NCBI RefSeq assembly: GCF_005239225.2 | Contig: NC_133295.1 | Span: 8,742,001-8,806,000, forward strand | Source of the DNA: Populus alba | Taxonomy: Eukaryota > Streptophyta > Magnoliopsida > Malpighiales > Salicaceae | Length of the DNA: 64,000 nt | Direction of reading: 5' to 3' | Shown: positions 13,466 through 27,700 of the stretch, piece after piece | How positions within the stretch are numbered: position 1 is the stretch's first letter | Layout of the letters: each line of letters opens with the position of its first letter | Position numbers and translations under genes: made by a program | Notes under the pieces: model-generated | Told to the model about the DNA's origin: nothing | The model's input: only the letters and a program-made list of their open reading frames with translations | Databases searched by the model: none

Positions 13466-15778
13466 TGAAACTATGGTAGCACTCTTGGTACTGGCATTTG
13501 TCATTGTCTTTGAAGCACCCGGTGATAAGTTTTGAAGCGAAAACATACTTTTGTATCAGAAAATGTGGCTGGCAGAGCGGTCAGAAACAAAAAAAAAAAA
13601 AAACCACGATCAGCTGACCTGTGTCTTCGGCATGGGTTGTCATCAAATGAATAGTATCTATATCTGTTTCTAACAGAAGGCCGAGGCATGACAAAAAGCC
13701 AGATATATTTATTGATGTGTAAAATCACACTTTTTTCTTTTTTTTATATATATAGTAGTTTCATCATAGAAGCTGCATGCCAAGTTTCGTGAGATGTATG
13801 AATCATAATAATTGATCTGCAATATCACTGGCACACGGAACGTGTTGTTGTATCATTACATAGTTGAACTTCACGTATTTTTGGCAAGGTTTTCCTTTCT
13901 GCGCTGTGCATTTATTGCAGAGACGGGACGGTATTAGCAAACTGGCTTCTAACAAGTGATCTCCTGTGTCGTGTGGATTGCTTGAACATCCATAACTACT
14001 TTCTTCAGCAATCAATTCTTAACCTGCAATTGATAACTCTCTTTTTTCCCTTCTAACTATAAAACAAGGAATTTCAAATCATATAGCGTGCCCATGTTTG
14101 TTTTTATCTCACACAATAGCTCACAAGACAAAGGACCGCTGCCACAAGATCATATTAACTTTCAGCATTGAGACTCAAAGAGGAGAAACGATGGCGTCCG
14201 CGAGACAGATGCTGCCATTGTTAATGCAACGCTGCTGATGAGAATCAACCATTTTTCCATTTCTAGCACCCCCCAGGTTTAGGATGTTGGTTTGTACGCA
14301 GATGCTTTAGTGAGTTTCTGCCACTAACTATTCTCTCGCTTTGAAAGTGAAGTGCTTGATTTATCAATTTTTATTTTTTATTTCATGTTAGTTTATTTTA
14401 TATATTTCTCATTTATTTATTCATATTTGTATTTATATCTATACATAAGAAAAAGAAATTCATGGCATTTTTGGATTGAAAACTTAGTATTCAATCCTTG
14501 AATTCTAAGCTAAAATATTATCCTTAAATAAAGTAGGGCTAATGGTATTAAAAAAGCCTATTAAATAAGAAAATCTATCTTCGATTTGAAAAATAGAGGA
14601 AATTTCAATAGATCTTGATAAATCGAACATAATTTTTTTTTTTAAAAAATATAAATTAAGTGATCTTGGTGTCAAAATAAAGCTATGCGAGATATCTACA
14701 ACTTTTATATTACAACTTTTTTAAAATAAATCGATATATATATAAAAAAAAATAGAGCTAGAAACTAGAGGTTAAAAATCTATTAATTTTAAAAAGAAAA
14801 TCAGGAAACAAATAAAAGAAGATTTGGGATCAAAGAATTAGAGGAGATCAAGAAAGACACCACGACCAGAACTAATAAAAATGGTTTTTTTTTTTTACCA
14901 TTGAAAAGAGAAGAGGTAACAACGAAAAAAGTAGCACGCTGTATACAAAACATGCTAGAGTAATGTTTTTTCAACTGATTCCAAGTAAAAAAAATTATTC
15001 TTTTTCTTAATGTTTTCATTTTATGCATTTTGATAAGAACATGGTTTATTTCAAAATCATTACGAACTAAATTTTTTTTTTTTTTTGAGCTTTGATGTAA
15101 TCTAATTTTAATTACACAATTTAAATTTATTTTATTTCAATTTTTTTTTTCATATCTGGCATTTTTCCTTGATTTTATTACTTACAATTTTCTTACTAAT
15201 TATTGTTTGATTGAAACTATATAATCATTTATAATTTGAAGCTTTCAAGATTAAATACCAAAAAATAGACATACTTTACCATGATTAGTATAATTTTAGA
15301 TTAAAAAAAAAAAATCCAAACTTAATAAATCTTCAAATAACTTAATTTACATAAAGACATGTTGAATCATTAGTAGGAGATAATGTTGTTTGAGAGGAAA
15401 CATTGAATAACAAAGGGCTCTTTCCATCATATTCATGAAGATTTCAAATTTTATAGTAAAAAATAATAAATTACATGGAATTAACTAAGTAAAATAAAAA
15501 ACTCTAAATTTATATAATTAATTTATGTTTGATTTTATAGTTCAATGTGTTTTTGAATTGAAAAAGTATTAAAATATTTTTATTTTTATTTTTGAGATCA
15601 ACATAACAAAATCATTAAAAAAATACAAAAACAAATTATCAATTTAATACTTTTTTAAACTAAACACAATTTAAAAACATATCCAAACACGGTTTGAAGA
15701 CCTTCCACGGAGCCAGCTTCTTCCGGTCTTCCCTTCTACGACTGGTCATTTTGTCAAGGCAGATGCTTCATTACATTT
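13466..15778. other. Spacer between convergent genes (two 3' UTRs)
   Basis: The SCAPER-like gene ends at 13,465 and the oppositely oriented ZRANB3-like gene ends at 15,779, so both 3' UTRs should fall here. An A-run at about 13,590-13,603 and 'tttttttatatatata' near 13,740 are seen. Between 14,330 and 15,660 the sequence is very AT-rich with no credible frame. A 15-codon ATG frame at 14,191 (MASARQMLPLLMQRC, then stop) is too short to call. Confidence 0.6.
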
Positions 15779-18700
15779 CTAAGAGCTCTTCTTCATATCT
15801 TCACTTTCAGGATGTGTGCTTTGTCCTCTAGAGTAGGCACTTCCAGGAACCTTGACTAAGAGGTCATCAACTAAATCACCCTCTTGCATTTGAGGATGCC
15901 CTTGGCCCTGAAATTTATTAGTGCAGATCTGTCTGTATTAGCACATAAGTAAATATATTTTTATCAAGAGGTCTGCAAGAAATACGAGGAAAAATGAAAA
16001 AGCATCACAGCAAGTAAACCGAATATTAGAATAGGAAGCCCTGAAGAATAATGACCAGAAGAAAACTACAGTAAAAGGAGCATAGCACCGTGAATATTGG
16101 AAGAATTATGTTATATACCAGGTCCAAGCAGGTCTAGAGAAACGGGAAAAGAAAGCAAAGTCACAATAAGGACATTATTACTCGTAAAAGGAGGGAACAC
16201 TCATTTATGATATAAATAAGCTTCAGTTTATAAGTTCATGATGAGCCAGTGATATATTCTTGATTAAGTTCAACAATTTGACCTTAAACAGTGTTCACAA
16301 GATTACTGACAGTACAGATTAGGTTAGGTAAATGAGGAAAGATATTAAATTGTTAGAACTCTACCTTCCTCAACGTAGGTAAAAATGTCAACCCATTTCC
16401 GAAGTTATTAGATACTTTTCTTGCTTTCCCTTGTATACCACCCCATAATCACTAAATATATTTTCTAATTTTAAAAAATAAAGCAGAAAAAAACCAAAAT
16501 GTGAAAAGATCTTTGCAGTTTTGTAACAACGGATTATTCAACCATATTATTACCCTATCTTAAATGACGTCGAAGTGAGATTCAGTATTTAACAACCTCA
16601 GCGCTATCCTGATATAAAAAAGAGTCCCAAGCACCCTAAATTTACCTCATCATAAGTCGAAGTCTCTTCCATACATTTGATGTCATTCATGATGACTTGA
16701 AGTTGCTTCCTAGCCTGTTCCCTAGTTGAGCATCGTTCAGCACGTTGGGCTGCAGTAACACTGGAATGGCATGCCACACAAAGAGTCCTCATATTCTCTA
16801 GTTTGCATTCACCTATGAAAATTATACAAAGTATACTTCAAAACAAGATTAAACAGTGAAAAGATTGGGAGGAATTTCTAGTCTAGACTAAATGAAGAAT
16901 CCACACGGTTAATAATGAGCTCTTTTGAGTGGATAATAATTTGATTTTCAACTCCTGACATGAATCACAGCTGGGCCTAACCTAATTTTTTGCAGTAAAA
17001 AAAATAAAAACAGCATCCTTTTTTTCCTTTTGAACAAAGTGATAAAAACCCCTTTCAGGATCTCAATAGCTGACACGTTCTGCACATCTGAAACTGCAGA
17101 GTTATTTGTTCTTTATATTCTTTGTATTTTTCATCCTTTAACTCCCCTAATGATTGTTGTCAATTAAGCGCTATTGAATAATGACTCATGATGATAGCAG
17201 CAAGTTCTGCCAGAGTCCAATGATACTGTGACAGATTAAAATCCAGCATTGATCCGCAGCTGACTCATCAAGGTCCTGGTTGACACACTGAGATAACCAA
17301 GTGACATATGTGATGCATTATAAAAGGTCATTTCAAAAGATCTTCAACATTGGCATACCTCCACCACGGTAAACAGGAACAATATGGTCTGCATGCCATG
17401 CATTGCCCTCAGATGGATCATTGGCAAGCTTATCGAGCCTGCAATGTGAAACATTAAAATCACTTGGTTTCGGAGCAGTGTTTACAATTTTAAAGCGCAA
17501 ATACAATACAATGAAAGAAACAACAAAATAATAAAACTACTATTTTGCAATGAAAAAATGTCATGGTCAACACTTGATCAATCTTGCATAAGACAAGTTC
17601 AGACTTCAATCTTTCAACTTAAAAGTCGAGTTTCCTTTGCACATGAGCTTATCATTTAGCAACAATGCCTACAATTTGTAAAGCATAACATACGAGTGTC
17701 CATCAACCTTTAATCAAAACAGAAACTCCCAACGAAGAAGATGCAGCAAACCACTCCCACTGTCCCTATCTGTGTATCCACCTTTACATTTTGGTATGTC
17801 CCAAAATAACTTTCCATTTTGTACTATTAATGTAAGAATTTTTTTTATCTCCCACTTTACCCAATAAAATTTAAAGTTGAGGCTATTATTTGCACTTTAA
17901 ATTTAAATGATAAAGCAAAGGGCAATGATGAAAATTGAATGCAATCTCACTAATAAATAATATAATGCAATGCCACCTCAGAAAGTTGGAAGTTCAGAGT
18001 TAGACACTTAAATTGGCAAGGAGTGAGCAAAATAGTAAACATCAGTTAAATATATCCAAATTAATTTAACAGAAATAAAAAAACTAGGTTCGGTTTTTTA
18101 ACTTACAATTTCTTCTGACTTGCCACATTTGGCGCTACTTCCTCAATATACTCCCGTCGTCTCTCTAATGATAAAGGTTTGATGGTCCTCACAAGTTGAT
18201 GACAGTCTAGCTGGCAAATTGTGCAGACACCATGTTCTATTTCAAAAAGCTCCTGGAAATCTAAATTATGTTAACTGAAAGAATTATTGTGCTAGAGTGA
18301 GTAACAAGGAACAGGATAATAGAAGGCAATCAAATCTCCATTATGAGTGGTGCAATCCATATCGTGAACAAGAAAACTGAGATACATGTTCTCACACCAA
18401 AATGAATAAACAAAGATAGAATAATGAGAACAGAAAAAAAAAAAAAAAGCCTATCAGCTGGATTTTAATTAATTTTAATGCCAGTCCTTACCTGCCGGAG
18501 GGATCTGCTACTAGTTCTTAAGCGATATTCTTCACAGCAGATGAGATTGCAGAATAGATCCTCAAAATACACAGGTGTTTTGGCATTGCTGCCCCTGAAA
18601 GTGACAGTTAATTAATATTATTCCAATAAATACAATAAAAAGAAACAAAAGAAAGGGGTGCAAGCTGCAACCTACAAAGAATACAAAAGATGCACCAAAG

Positions 18701-21700
18701 GTTAAAAGAGAGGGAAAAAAGAAAAAAAAGAATAAGAAAAATACTCAACCAATTAAAAGAGTATAAATAAAATCCAAACAAATAGTTACATCAAAAGATG
18801 ATAAATCTGGACTTACTTGCATGGCATTTGACAGAGTTTACAGAGTGGCTCATCCATTAAGGTCCAACCCTGAGTATATTGCTTTTCCTTTTGGCCATAG
18901 CTACTTGACAGATGTACCTTTTTCAAAATGGCATTGGATGGTAAAGGATGGCTGATCTCACCCAATGGAGTAAGGCGTCGCTTGCTTCCACCCTTCAGCA
19001 GTCCCTATTACAGAGTTGCATAACCGTTACCCAAACCACTCAATTCATTGTTGGGGACAACAGAGATGTATAAAGAGATGAATCAGAGGCGTAAGCATAC
19101 CCCAATTTTGTGGTTAGTGCTTTCATTTAAGTAGCACAACTCAACATGTAGAGGAAGTTGCAAAGTCTTTCCACGTAATTTCCTTCTTTCAATAGGCCTT
19201 AGTGCATTCCACTCTTTAATAAATGAAAGAAGAGCATGCCTGGAAACTGGATTTCCCTTTAGAAATTTAAAATCTGTTTCCTTGCTATCATTAGCTGCTA
19301 GTAAATTAAGTGACTCGAGTTCTTCTGGTTGGAAATTCTCATAAAGTGGCTGTGGTCTTGAGTCTTTCCCCAGAATGCAGGAATATAGGTGAATCCTTCC
19401 AGTATATTTACTTACCTGAACAACAAGTCAATTATTTAATTAGTTTTTCAACATGGGTTCTGTATCTTCCTGAAAGGATGCTTGTAAGTAAACCATATTT
19501 CACGCGAAAACAAGGATAGCCCATAACTAATCAGGCAGCTTTTGAACTCCATTATTAAAGTATAAATGGCTGCAATTGCAATTGCTGAAAATCAGATTGA
19601 TGCCACAGCATTAGAGTGAATAAACCAGCAAGGAAATCTCAATGACCAAGTTCATAATTGTACCTCAAAGCGTAGAGAATATACTTCGTTAGACCAGCAT
19701 TCATCAGCTTCATTTTGTTGAGCAAGTTCACTGTCATTGGTTTCTGTTGTTTGGACACATAGTTTATTTTCCTGCAATTAATTTATAAGTGATTTCCTTA
19801 ACATAAACTAAAAGGAACAGACATAGTAACCTATTTCTGAGAAGACCAAGTCTTATGCAATAGGTACCTTCTCTGAGTGATCATTGCCTTCATGTCCCTC
19901 AGATGACTCAGAAGAAGAAACTCTGCTAGAACTTCTAATCTCAATTTCTGAAATCCCTTCTAGGTTTTTATTTGCAACAGAATCCTTGTCTGTTAAATTA
20001 TCCAAGACCATAGCAGCCTGTTCTTCCAACAAAATTCAAGATTTAGTCCATGGAAAGAGAGAATATAAATGAACATACAATACGAGATGCTAGAAGATTT
20101 GAACCTCATTCAAAAAACAAGAAAATTTCAAATTTCTAAGTTATACCCCAAGATTAAGATCATCTGTTTGAAATGTGCTTCCAATCAAAATTACATTCTC
20201 TTCATCGTCTGTTTTGAATGGCTGTGAATCCCACACTGAGCCAGAGTCTGGCAACTTAACTTGAACTTCAGAACTTCTCCTAATCCCTTTGTCAGATTTT
20301 CCAAAATAAGAAATTCTTTCAACCTGACAAGATAGATTAATGAAGTTCAATCTCCTACAGAAAATGACTAATCAAAAACCTACTTAATCAATAATAAAAT
20401 AAAAGACTAAAATAAATACCATCTCCTAAAATTCCACAGAACATGTCATCATGTCTAGCCATCTGATACAGAACAGAAGCAATACTGTCCATTCAAGATC
20501 ATGAAACACGGCAACAAAGTTAGCCCTGGTCAACCAGAGCAAAAGATACCCAAGACTCCCAAGACAAAGCAGGGGAGAAAAATAAAACACCAACAGTTCT
20601 GACTTTGGAACCCAGAAAGAATGGGATGTTGATGATGGATTTCACTGATGTGGGTGATTTGACAAATGTATGACTACCAATTCAAAGTTTTTTTTAAAGT
20701 CATTTTTTAAAATTTACACAACCACTGAAACTAAATATACTCACATAAATCCCCAATTAACTAATTTGCATAAAATATATTTGATTTGCTTTGCAAGTAT
20801 CAGGACTAAGATACACCCAATCTGCTCAAGCAAAATAATAACTCCAGAGCTTCTTATAAATTGCAGCATGACAATACATTTCCAATCACTGGGAAAAATC
20901 CGAGTTCGGATAAGATTTACAGCAAGAAGTACATTAATATAGGTTTAGCATAAATAATTCAGACCAACGAATCAAATCCATGATGATAGCTATTAGTGTG
21001 AATTGAGCGTGTCTAGATGAATTTAGAGCACTAGGATTAGAGTGGAGAAAAAGGTAAGAAGTGATACCAAAATTTCTGGAACTGCATCATATTTTCCATC
21101 CATAATAGATGAGACACGATGCAAACTCTTGTTTAAATTTTGCCAACATGTTTCGTCCAGAGTGTCCTGCAATATGACAAATCTTTTCATGCATACAAAA
21201 GAGATAAATGTCTTGACAACCTAAAGCACTTTTTTTAAAGAAATGCAAACCTTAGCACAGAAGATGTAAATGTTAACTGCATTTGATTGCCCTCGCCTGT
21301 GAGCTCTGTCCTCGGCCTTCCAAAATGAGTTTGGAGGAAGTCAGGTATCGAAAGTCACAAGACCAATCCAGGGAAAACCTCAGAAATAGGCAACTAGAAA
21401 AAAGAGCAAAGGGAAACATGGAGCATGCTTGGTTGTGCAGATGCATTGTCCTCTTAAAAATAATTATTAATTAAACTGATCAAAGAAATTTTATCAAGAA
21501 AATTAAGAAATATAAGCCACCACAAGGAGGGTAAGAACTGCATGTAGTACTAATCTACAGATTAGTTTGTCACCAATAAAAATTTCAAGTGAATCTGAAT
21601 TCTGATTTAATTTTTATTTTTTGCTGCAGAGAACAGAAAATTTCACAGGATAACTGGGTCTGAACAGGATACTTGAGACATGTCGAGGAGATTTATACCA

Positions 21701-24700
21701 AAGCATATTTTTTCTTTAAAAAAGTCTTGAAAAGGCAACCTTATGGCTAAATTAGAACCTAAATAAGTGTACAAAAGGAATATGCCTTTTCACATTTAAT
21801 TGAATTGAGAGCATAGAGGTTTTGCTCATACAGAGATTCTTATTAGATTTGACAATGATGAGTAACAGAAAGCTTTTGATTATACTTGTATGTTTGGTTT
21901 TCAAGCTTTTCTTTTTCTTTTTTTGTTCGAGGAAGTGGATTGGGCATAGTTCATTTTCTCACTCCATTACGCTTTAATTCAAAATATAAATTTAAAGTTA
22001 TCTATCACACTTCTATCAGTCTCAGTTAGCTACTGATAGTAAGAAACAGCATAACACTGTATTTAAAATATTTTTTCAAAATTCATCAAACACAAATTTA
22101 TTGCCCTTTATTATTAAAGAAAACAGTGAACACATTAATAAAACAAAACTGTGCCATCAGAAAAGCAAAACAGCACAATGCCAAGGTAAACAGATAGTTT
22201 AGTATCAACTCATGAATTTGTCAAATCATGCTGCACATCGAGAGCATTACCATTTCAAAATGTTGCAAATTTCAAACTCTTTGTTATAAATATTCCAATA
22301 CTGTCATTTCTTGTCTCTCCATTTTTCCATATCAATTTAGAGTCTGAATAGCTAAACAAACCATTTTGAATATGTGTGGCCTTGTATACCTTAATTAATG
22401 GTAATAGTAAATCAATATGAATGCATGCTTCATAATTTCCAAAGCTACCATGGTATTCCATTGAATGGCAAAAGTATCAAGTGATTTCCCAAACATGTTC
22501 AGTCAGCTCTCAGGTCAAGAGAATAGTGAAAATAAAGAAAAAAGAAATGGAGTGAAAAGAGGCAAATAGATATTGAACAATTTCAAGAAACATTGTAAAG
22601 CCACAAACCAGGTTCCAAACTTCGTTATCCTTCTTAGCCATACAATTTACATGGCCAACATAATATATTGTAGCGTCTTTCTTGTAAGTAAGAAGATTTA
22701 CCATTATAGAACCTTGTCACTAACCTTCTATTTTAATTTACAACAGAAGTGCAAAACTAATGGACAGTAATCTGTCATACCTGAAGCATCAATGATGGAG
22801 ACTGAGGCAGCTCCAAGAAGACAACATTTTGTGCCGAGGAGAAATCAAGTCCGACACCCCCAGCAGTTATACCGATTATTGCAACCTTAACCTGGAAAAC
22901 AAAGACACATATCAGGTTGGCTGCATCTTCAGAGTTCAAAAATTCACAATGCCAAACACATGCATTTGTACATGATGACCTCTGCAGGAAAAGGTATAGA
23001 ACATTATAATGACAGAACAATGGCATGGCTTTTTGTCATTAACATGTTCGAAACTTAGAAGAAAAGTATAGAAATTCATGTGAAAAAGAAAATGGAAAAG
23101 TAGTGTAGAAAAGTCTGGCACCATCTACCTTTAATAAGAACTTTATAAAGCTCAAAAAATATTTATATTAATATATGGCAGACAGACAAGGGGAATTGAA
23201 CAATTAGGTAACTAGACCAAGATTGCATCATAACAACAATTGTTACACAAACCATATATATACATCAGTTGATCAGGAAAAAAACTCCCATGTGATGTGG
23301 GCAACAAAAGAATAGGATTTATGTATTCTATTCAACTATAGAATACAGGGGTGTTTTAGTAATTTTCATATCAGCCGAAAAATCTGGAAATTATAGTGTA
23401 CTATTTCTGTTTAGTATTTTATTTTATTAGTCCTAAAGTTATTAGGTTTTCTATTCTAGATTATTATGTTTTCCTATTCTAAAGAGGAATGGTTATGTTG
23501 TCGGTTTAGGAATCCAGGTCCTTATTGGAACTAAAACTCCATAAATAAGTATGTAGTCTTTCAATATTTTTCAATGGAATACTATCAAATAATTTCCAAC
23601 AATTTTTCTTTGATTGTAATACTCAATCTCCTCTAAGGTGCGACTCTTAAGAGCCCTAGGTGTGACTCCTAGAACCTATCTACATCCTTCCTCATATTCC
23701 ATCACAAATCAACATTAATACAATTCTAACAGCCCTAAAACAGTCAATAAAAGTCAGATTCAGAACAGCCCTAGGCTGTCCTGCATCACCCTGAAATCCC
23801 AACAAGTCATGAGTATAAATTTAAGACTTACTTTAGAAGAAATGCAATTTAATCAAAGTGATGGAACCCAGCAAGAATTGAAAACCAAGATCTCTAGCAA
23901 AAGAATTAGTAGAATGCCATATTGTGACAAGCAAACACACAAAGCTAAAGCAACAGAACATGTACATGCCTTATTTGATGATTGAAATGACAGTACAGCG
24001 TTTTGCCTATCATTGGCGAGAGTGTTTCCATCAATGCGGACAAAACCAACCCCTTTCTCATGTACAAATTCCTGAATTCAACATAAAAATTGTTACTGTG
24101 AAACTTACATGAATCACATCAAAACATCAACAGAGTACAGTGGTCAACTTTAAGGCCAATCAAAGGCCAAGATGGACAAAACATTCAGAAAGGACAGGGG
24201 AAAGTAAATTGACACCATATCATAAACAATCAGAAATTATGAACATTGAGCAAGTGTTATAGATCAAAATCTTATAAGCATTCAATAAATTATAAATGCG
24301 TGTCAAACTTAAGTCTCATCTGTCTTCTAACATATTCTTATTTGTCATAGAATTGAAACCAAATCATAACTTGTTACACACTTTTAGTTTTAGAAAATAC
24401 TAGGTATGGGTGGATTAAATCGTTTGTCTTCTCAAGCCAAGCAGGGTTGATATAATCTTAGTGGGTTAAGTAGTTTCACTTGATTTCATGTTTATTTATT
24501 ATTTTATTTTTTCCATTATGAATTCATATTGCAAGATCATCCAAAGTGTATACGCTTGCAATTTTAGCCTCTGGATAAAGAGTTATTAAAAGTAACAAAA
24601 TGCAACTTTTTCGGTACATAACATGTCCCTTATAAACTATTCAGAGTTTAGGAATTTAACAAACCAAGATTTTATCCTTGACTATTCTACACGTGAACAA

Positions 24701-27700
24701 TTGGAATGGTGTGATTGAGCTAACCACTACAAAATGTTTAAGAGAACGTGGCAATAAAGTATGAGTGAAGTTCAAGGGGAGGTGGATTTTTTATTTTCAT
24801 TTTCACTAAATGGGAAATTTCTTGTGCCTTCTGCAAAGTAGACACTCCTAGGAGATAAAATAAATGAAGTGAAGTAACCAGGACTTAGTTTCCAGGTACC
24901 AGTATGAATTCCCTCGAGTGATTGACATCTTAAACCACAATCAGTCACAAACCATTTTTTATGAAGATGTTTTCAATCTAGCAAAAAGAAAGGAGAACTG
25001 GTAAAAGCATCTGACCTGAACTCCATCAAGAACTTTTAGGTGATGAGCAAAAATTATCATTTTCTGAGAACTATGGTTTACATCCAATTTTGCTACACCA
25101 TCTGACTCTGAAATGAGAGGATGAATGGAAAGCCATTCACAAAACCCAGACAATTTTGCAATGCCAAGCTCTTGGTAGGAGAGTTTCTTGGATCTGCAAC
25201 AACCCCCACTTTCTGAAAGAAAAAGAAAATGGAACATGATAAAAAAATATAAATATGCATTTGAAAAAATAGAAATTTGAGTAAGAAATCTTCAACCAAA
25301 CACTTCAAACACCAACCCTTTGAGAGCAGCATTAAGAACTCCCAACATATGTGTCAAATCAGCACTTTGCACCAGTTCACTTGCTTAACTTAGACTTCTC
25401 ATTTACTAGTGACCCTAATCCCAGTATACCACACTGGAAAGGGAGGGTAAACCCAAGTCTGAACAGAACAGAACACACTTGCACCGACGATTTTTTTTTT
25501 TTTTGGAGAAAACAAAAAATGAACCGGTAAACTAAATCTTTGTTCCATTTTACAAAGAGGAATAGCTATTCTACATTAGTCAACTGAAAATCAAACATTG
25601 AATATCTACCCCAATTTAATCCATCCCTTAACTTGCTCTGCAACTAATATCGCTCTGCAACTAATATCATGTATTTCACAACCATTAAATTAGCAACCAT
25701 GAGATAGTAAAAATAGGTCATTGCCAAATTAGTAACCATGAAGCATCTATGTTAAAAGGAAGTCACAAACCAAAGCCTTGATGGAGTAATTTGGACGTAG
25801 ATAAATAGATTTTGTCATTCTACTCATGTGGGTGATCAACAAATAGAACCTCCTGATGAATCGCTTTAATTTGAAAAATAAAAATAAAAACAGAACAGAA
25901 CAATATATCAATCTAGAAGACAAAACACAATACTGTTGAGTGGTGAGCATACAAAGCCAATCCTGGAAGTAAGACATGTAGGATTTGATTAATAGATACA
26001 AGATATGATAAATTACCATCAGATCCATCTATGTTCTCTGAATTTATCACTTCAGCAGCATTTCTTTCAGAGGCATCATGATTCACCAACCCCCCACATG
26101 CAGCCTTTGCTGAAATTATATCTGATCTTTTCAACAGCAGTCTTATTATTTGCCGACGTTTTGGTGGTAATTGTTTCAGTACATGCTCCTTCAAACGTCG
26201 TATCTACAATAGCAACATGTCTAGAAGTCTAAGTGGTTTCTCAAAAGAAACAATAAGGAATTACCTGTAAATTATTAAATAAAAATTTGACTACACATGG
26301 AGAAGCAAACAAATTGCCAAAATAATCCACAATGATGAGATCCATTGATGCTCAAATTGAGAACTCTCTCGCCAATAGGACCACTTAATAGCTTATGCTC
26401 ACACATGGGGAAAAAAAATAGGACAAACAAGTAATTGAAAGATCGTGTTAGTAAAGGTGATTGGTATATCCCCAATCTCATTCTCAGGTCCCTCACCCTG
26501 ATTACTTTCTGATATTCTATGGTTAAACCATTACTTGTCACATGTTTCATTCAGTGATGATAAATTACAACACCAGCATCCTGAATTATCTTTTTTCTTT
26601 CCTTTTCCTCTAATCAGTCATAAAATGGAGAGTACACTTCCCTTCATTAGTCCCTCCCTTCCAAAAACTGGAACCACTTTTATGTGTTAGAACCCTCCTT
26701 GCAAAGGGACAGAGATAATACATAAATACTAGTAAGTGGTCCCCCCATGAAATTGTTATCCAGTTCATGTAGTTATGCACAGGATATGCATGTCTTGGAA
26801 CATAATTGGGCATAATCTAGATAGTCCAAATTTTCAATGGAAAAATAATGTGAAGTGATGAAAAGTAGGAAATAACTAGTGAGACGTAAGCCTTTTCCAT
26901 GAGTTTGTTTTTCTTGATATCACAAAGATAGATGGAAATGTGCAATATGTCCTCACTTGATCAAGACTTGAAAGAAAAACACTCAGGAAAAGTGAGGGTA
27001 GCTTCCTATGTATTTTTGAGTCCTTGTTTTGTTTACCTATATTTTCTATTTTGAGGTATCAAGATCAGTACCTTCAGTCAACTGTAATGTTGCCTTTAGT
27101 TATAATGGAAAATTGTTTTTACTTCTTGATAACTAAAACATTTTGCTTAATACCTTTAAAAATTATGATTAAAAGAATCACAGATATGTCTATCACTTGC
27201 CTAAAGCAGATTCAATATTTAGTTTCAACCAAATACATGCTAGAAAACATACTGCGATCAAAACTAATGTACCAAACAAGCCTCATCCAACTATAACAAC
27301 ATTGATCTATGTGCATACATCATACAACAAATACCACAACCCAAAATATATCAATGTTCATGGAGTAACTAATAGCACTTAGAATAAAGATTAGGATAGT
27401 AATAAAAAAGGACAGGAAAAATTAGGAAATTTTCCACACAGACCACACTGATGATCTTTCCAAATATAATGTGAGGATTCATGGTCCTGCACTTAGTTTG
27501 ATGCTTGGACTGTCAAACTGATTTAGAAGCAACTCGTATAATGACTTATTGTAATAGTCTCTGAAGCATTAGGCACATGAAAGCAAAAGCATACCATAAC
27601 AGTTTGCCTAAGCAACACATTCAGTTCCTCCAAACGAATGCCCTTCGAGAAATCCTGCAAGGAAATCCAATCAAATTTCCAAATTTCGGTTTTGATAGTT

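Noticed and set aside
14191..14238. Short ATG frame MASARQMLPLLMQRC, which looks like an organelle-targeting start
   Set aside because: It has only 15 codons before TGA, no splice continuation that I could support, and nothing recognisable downstream.
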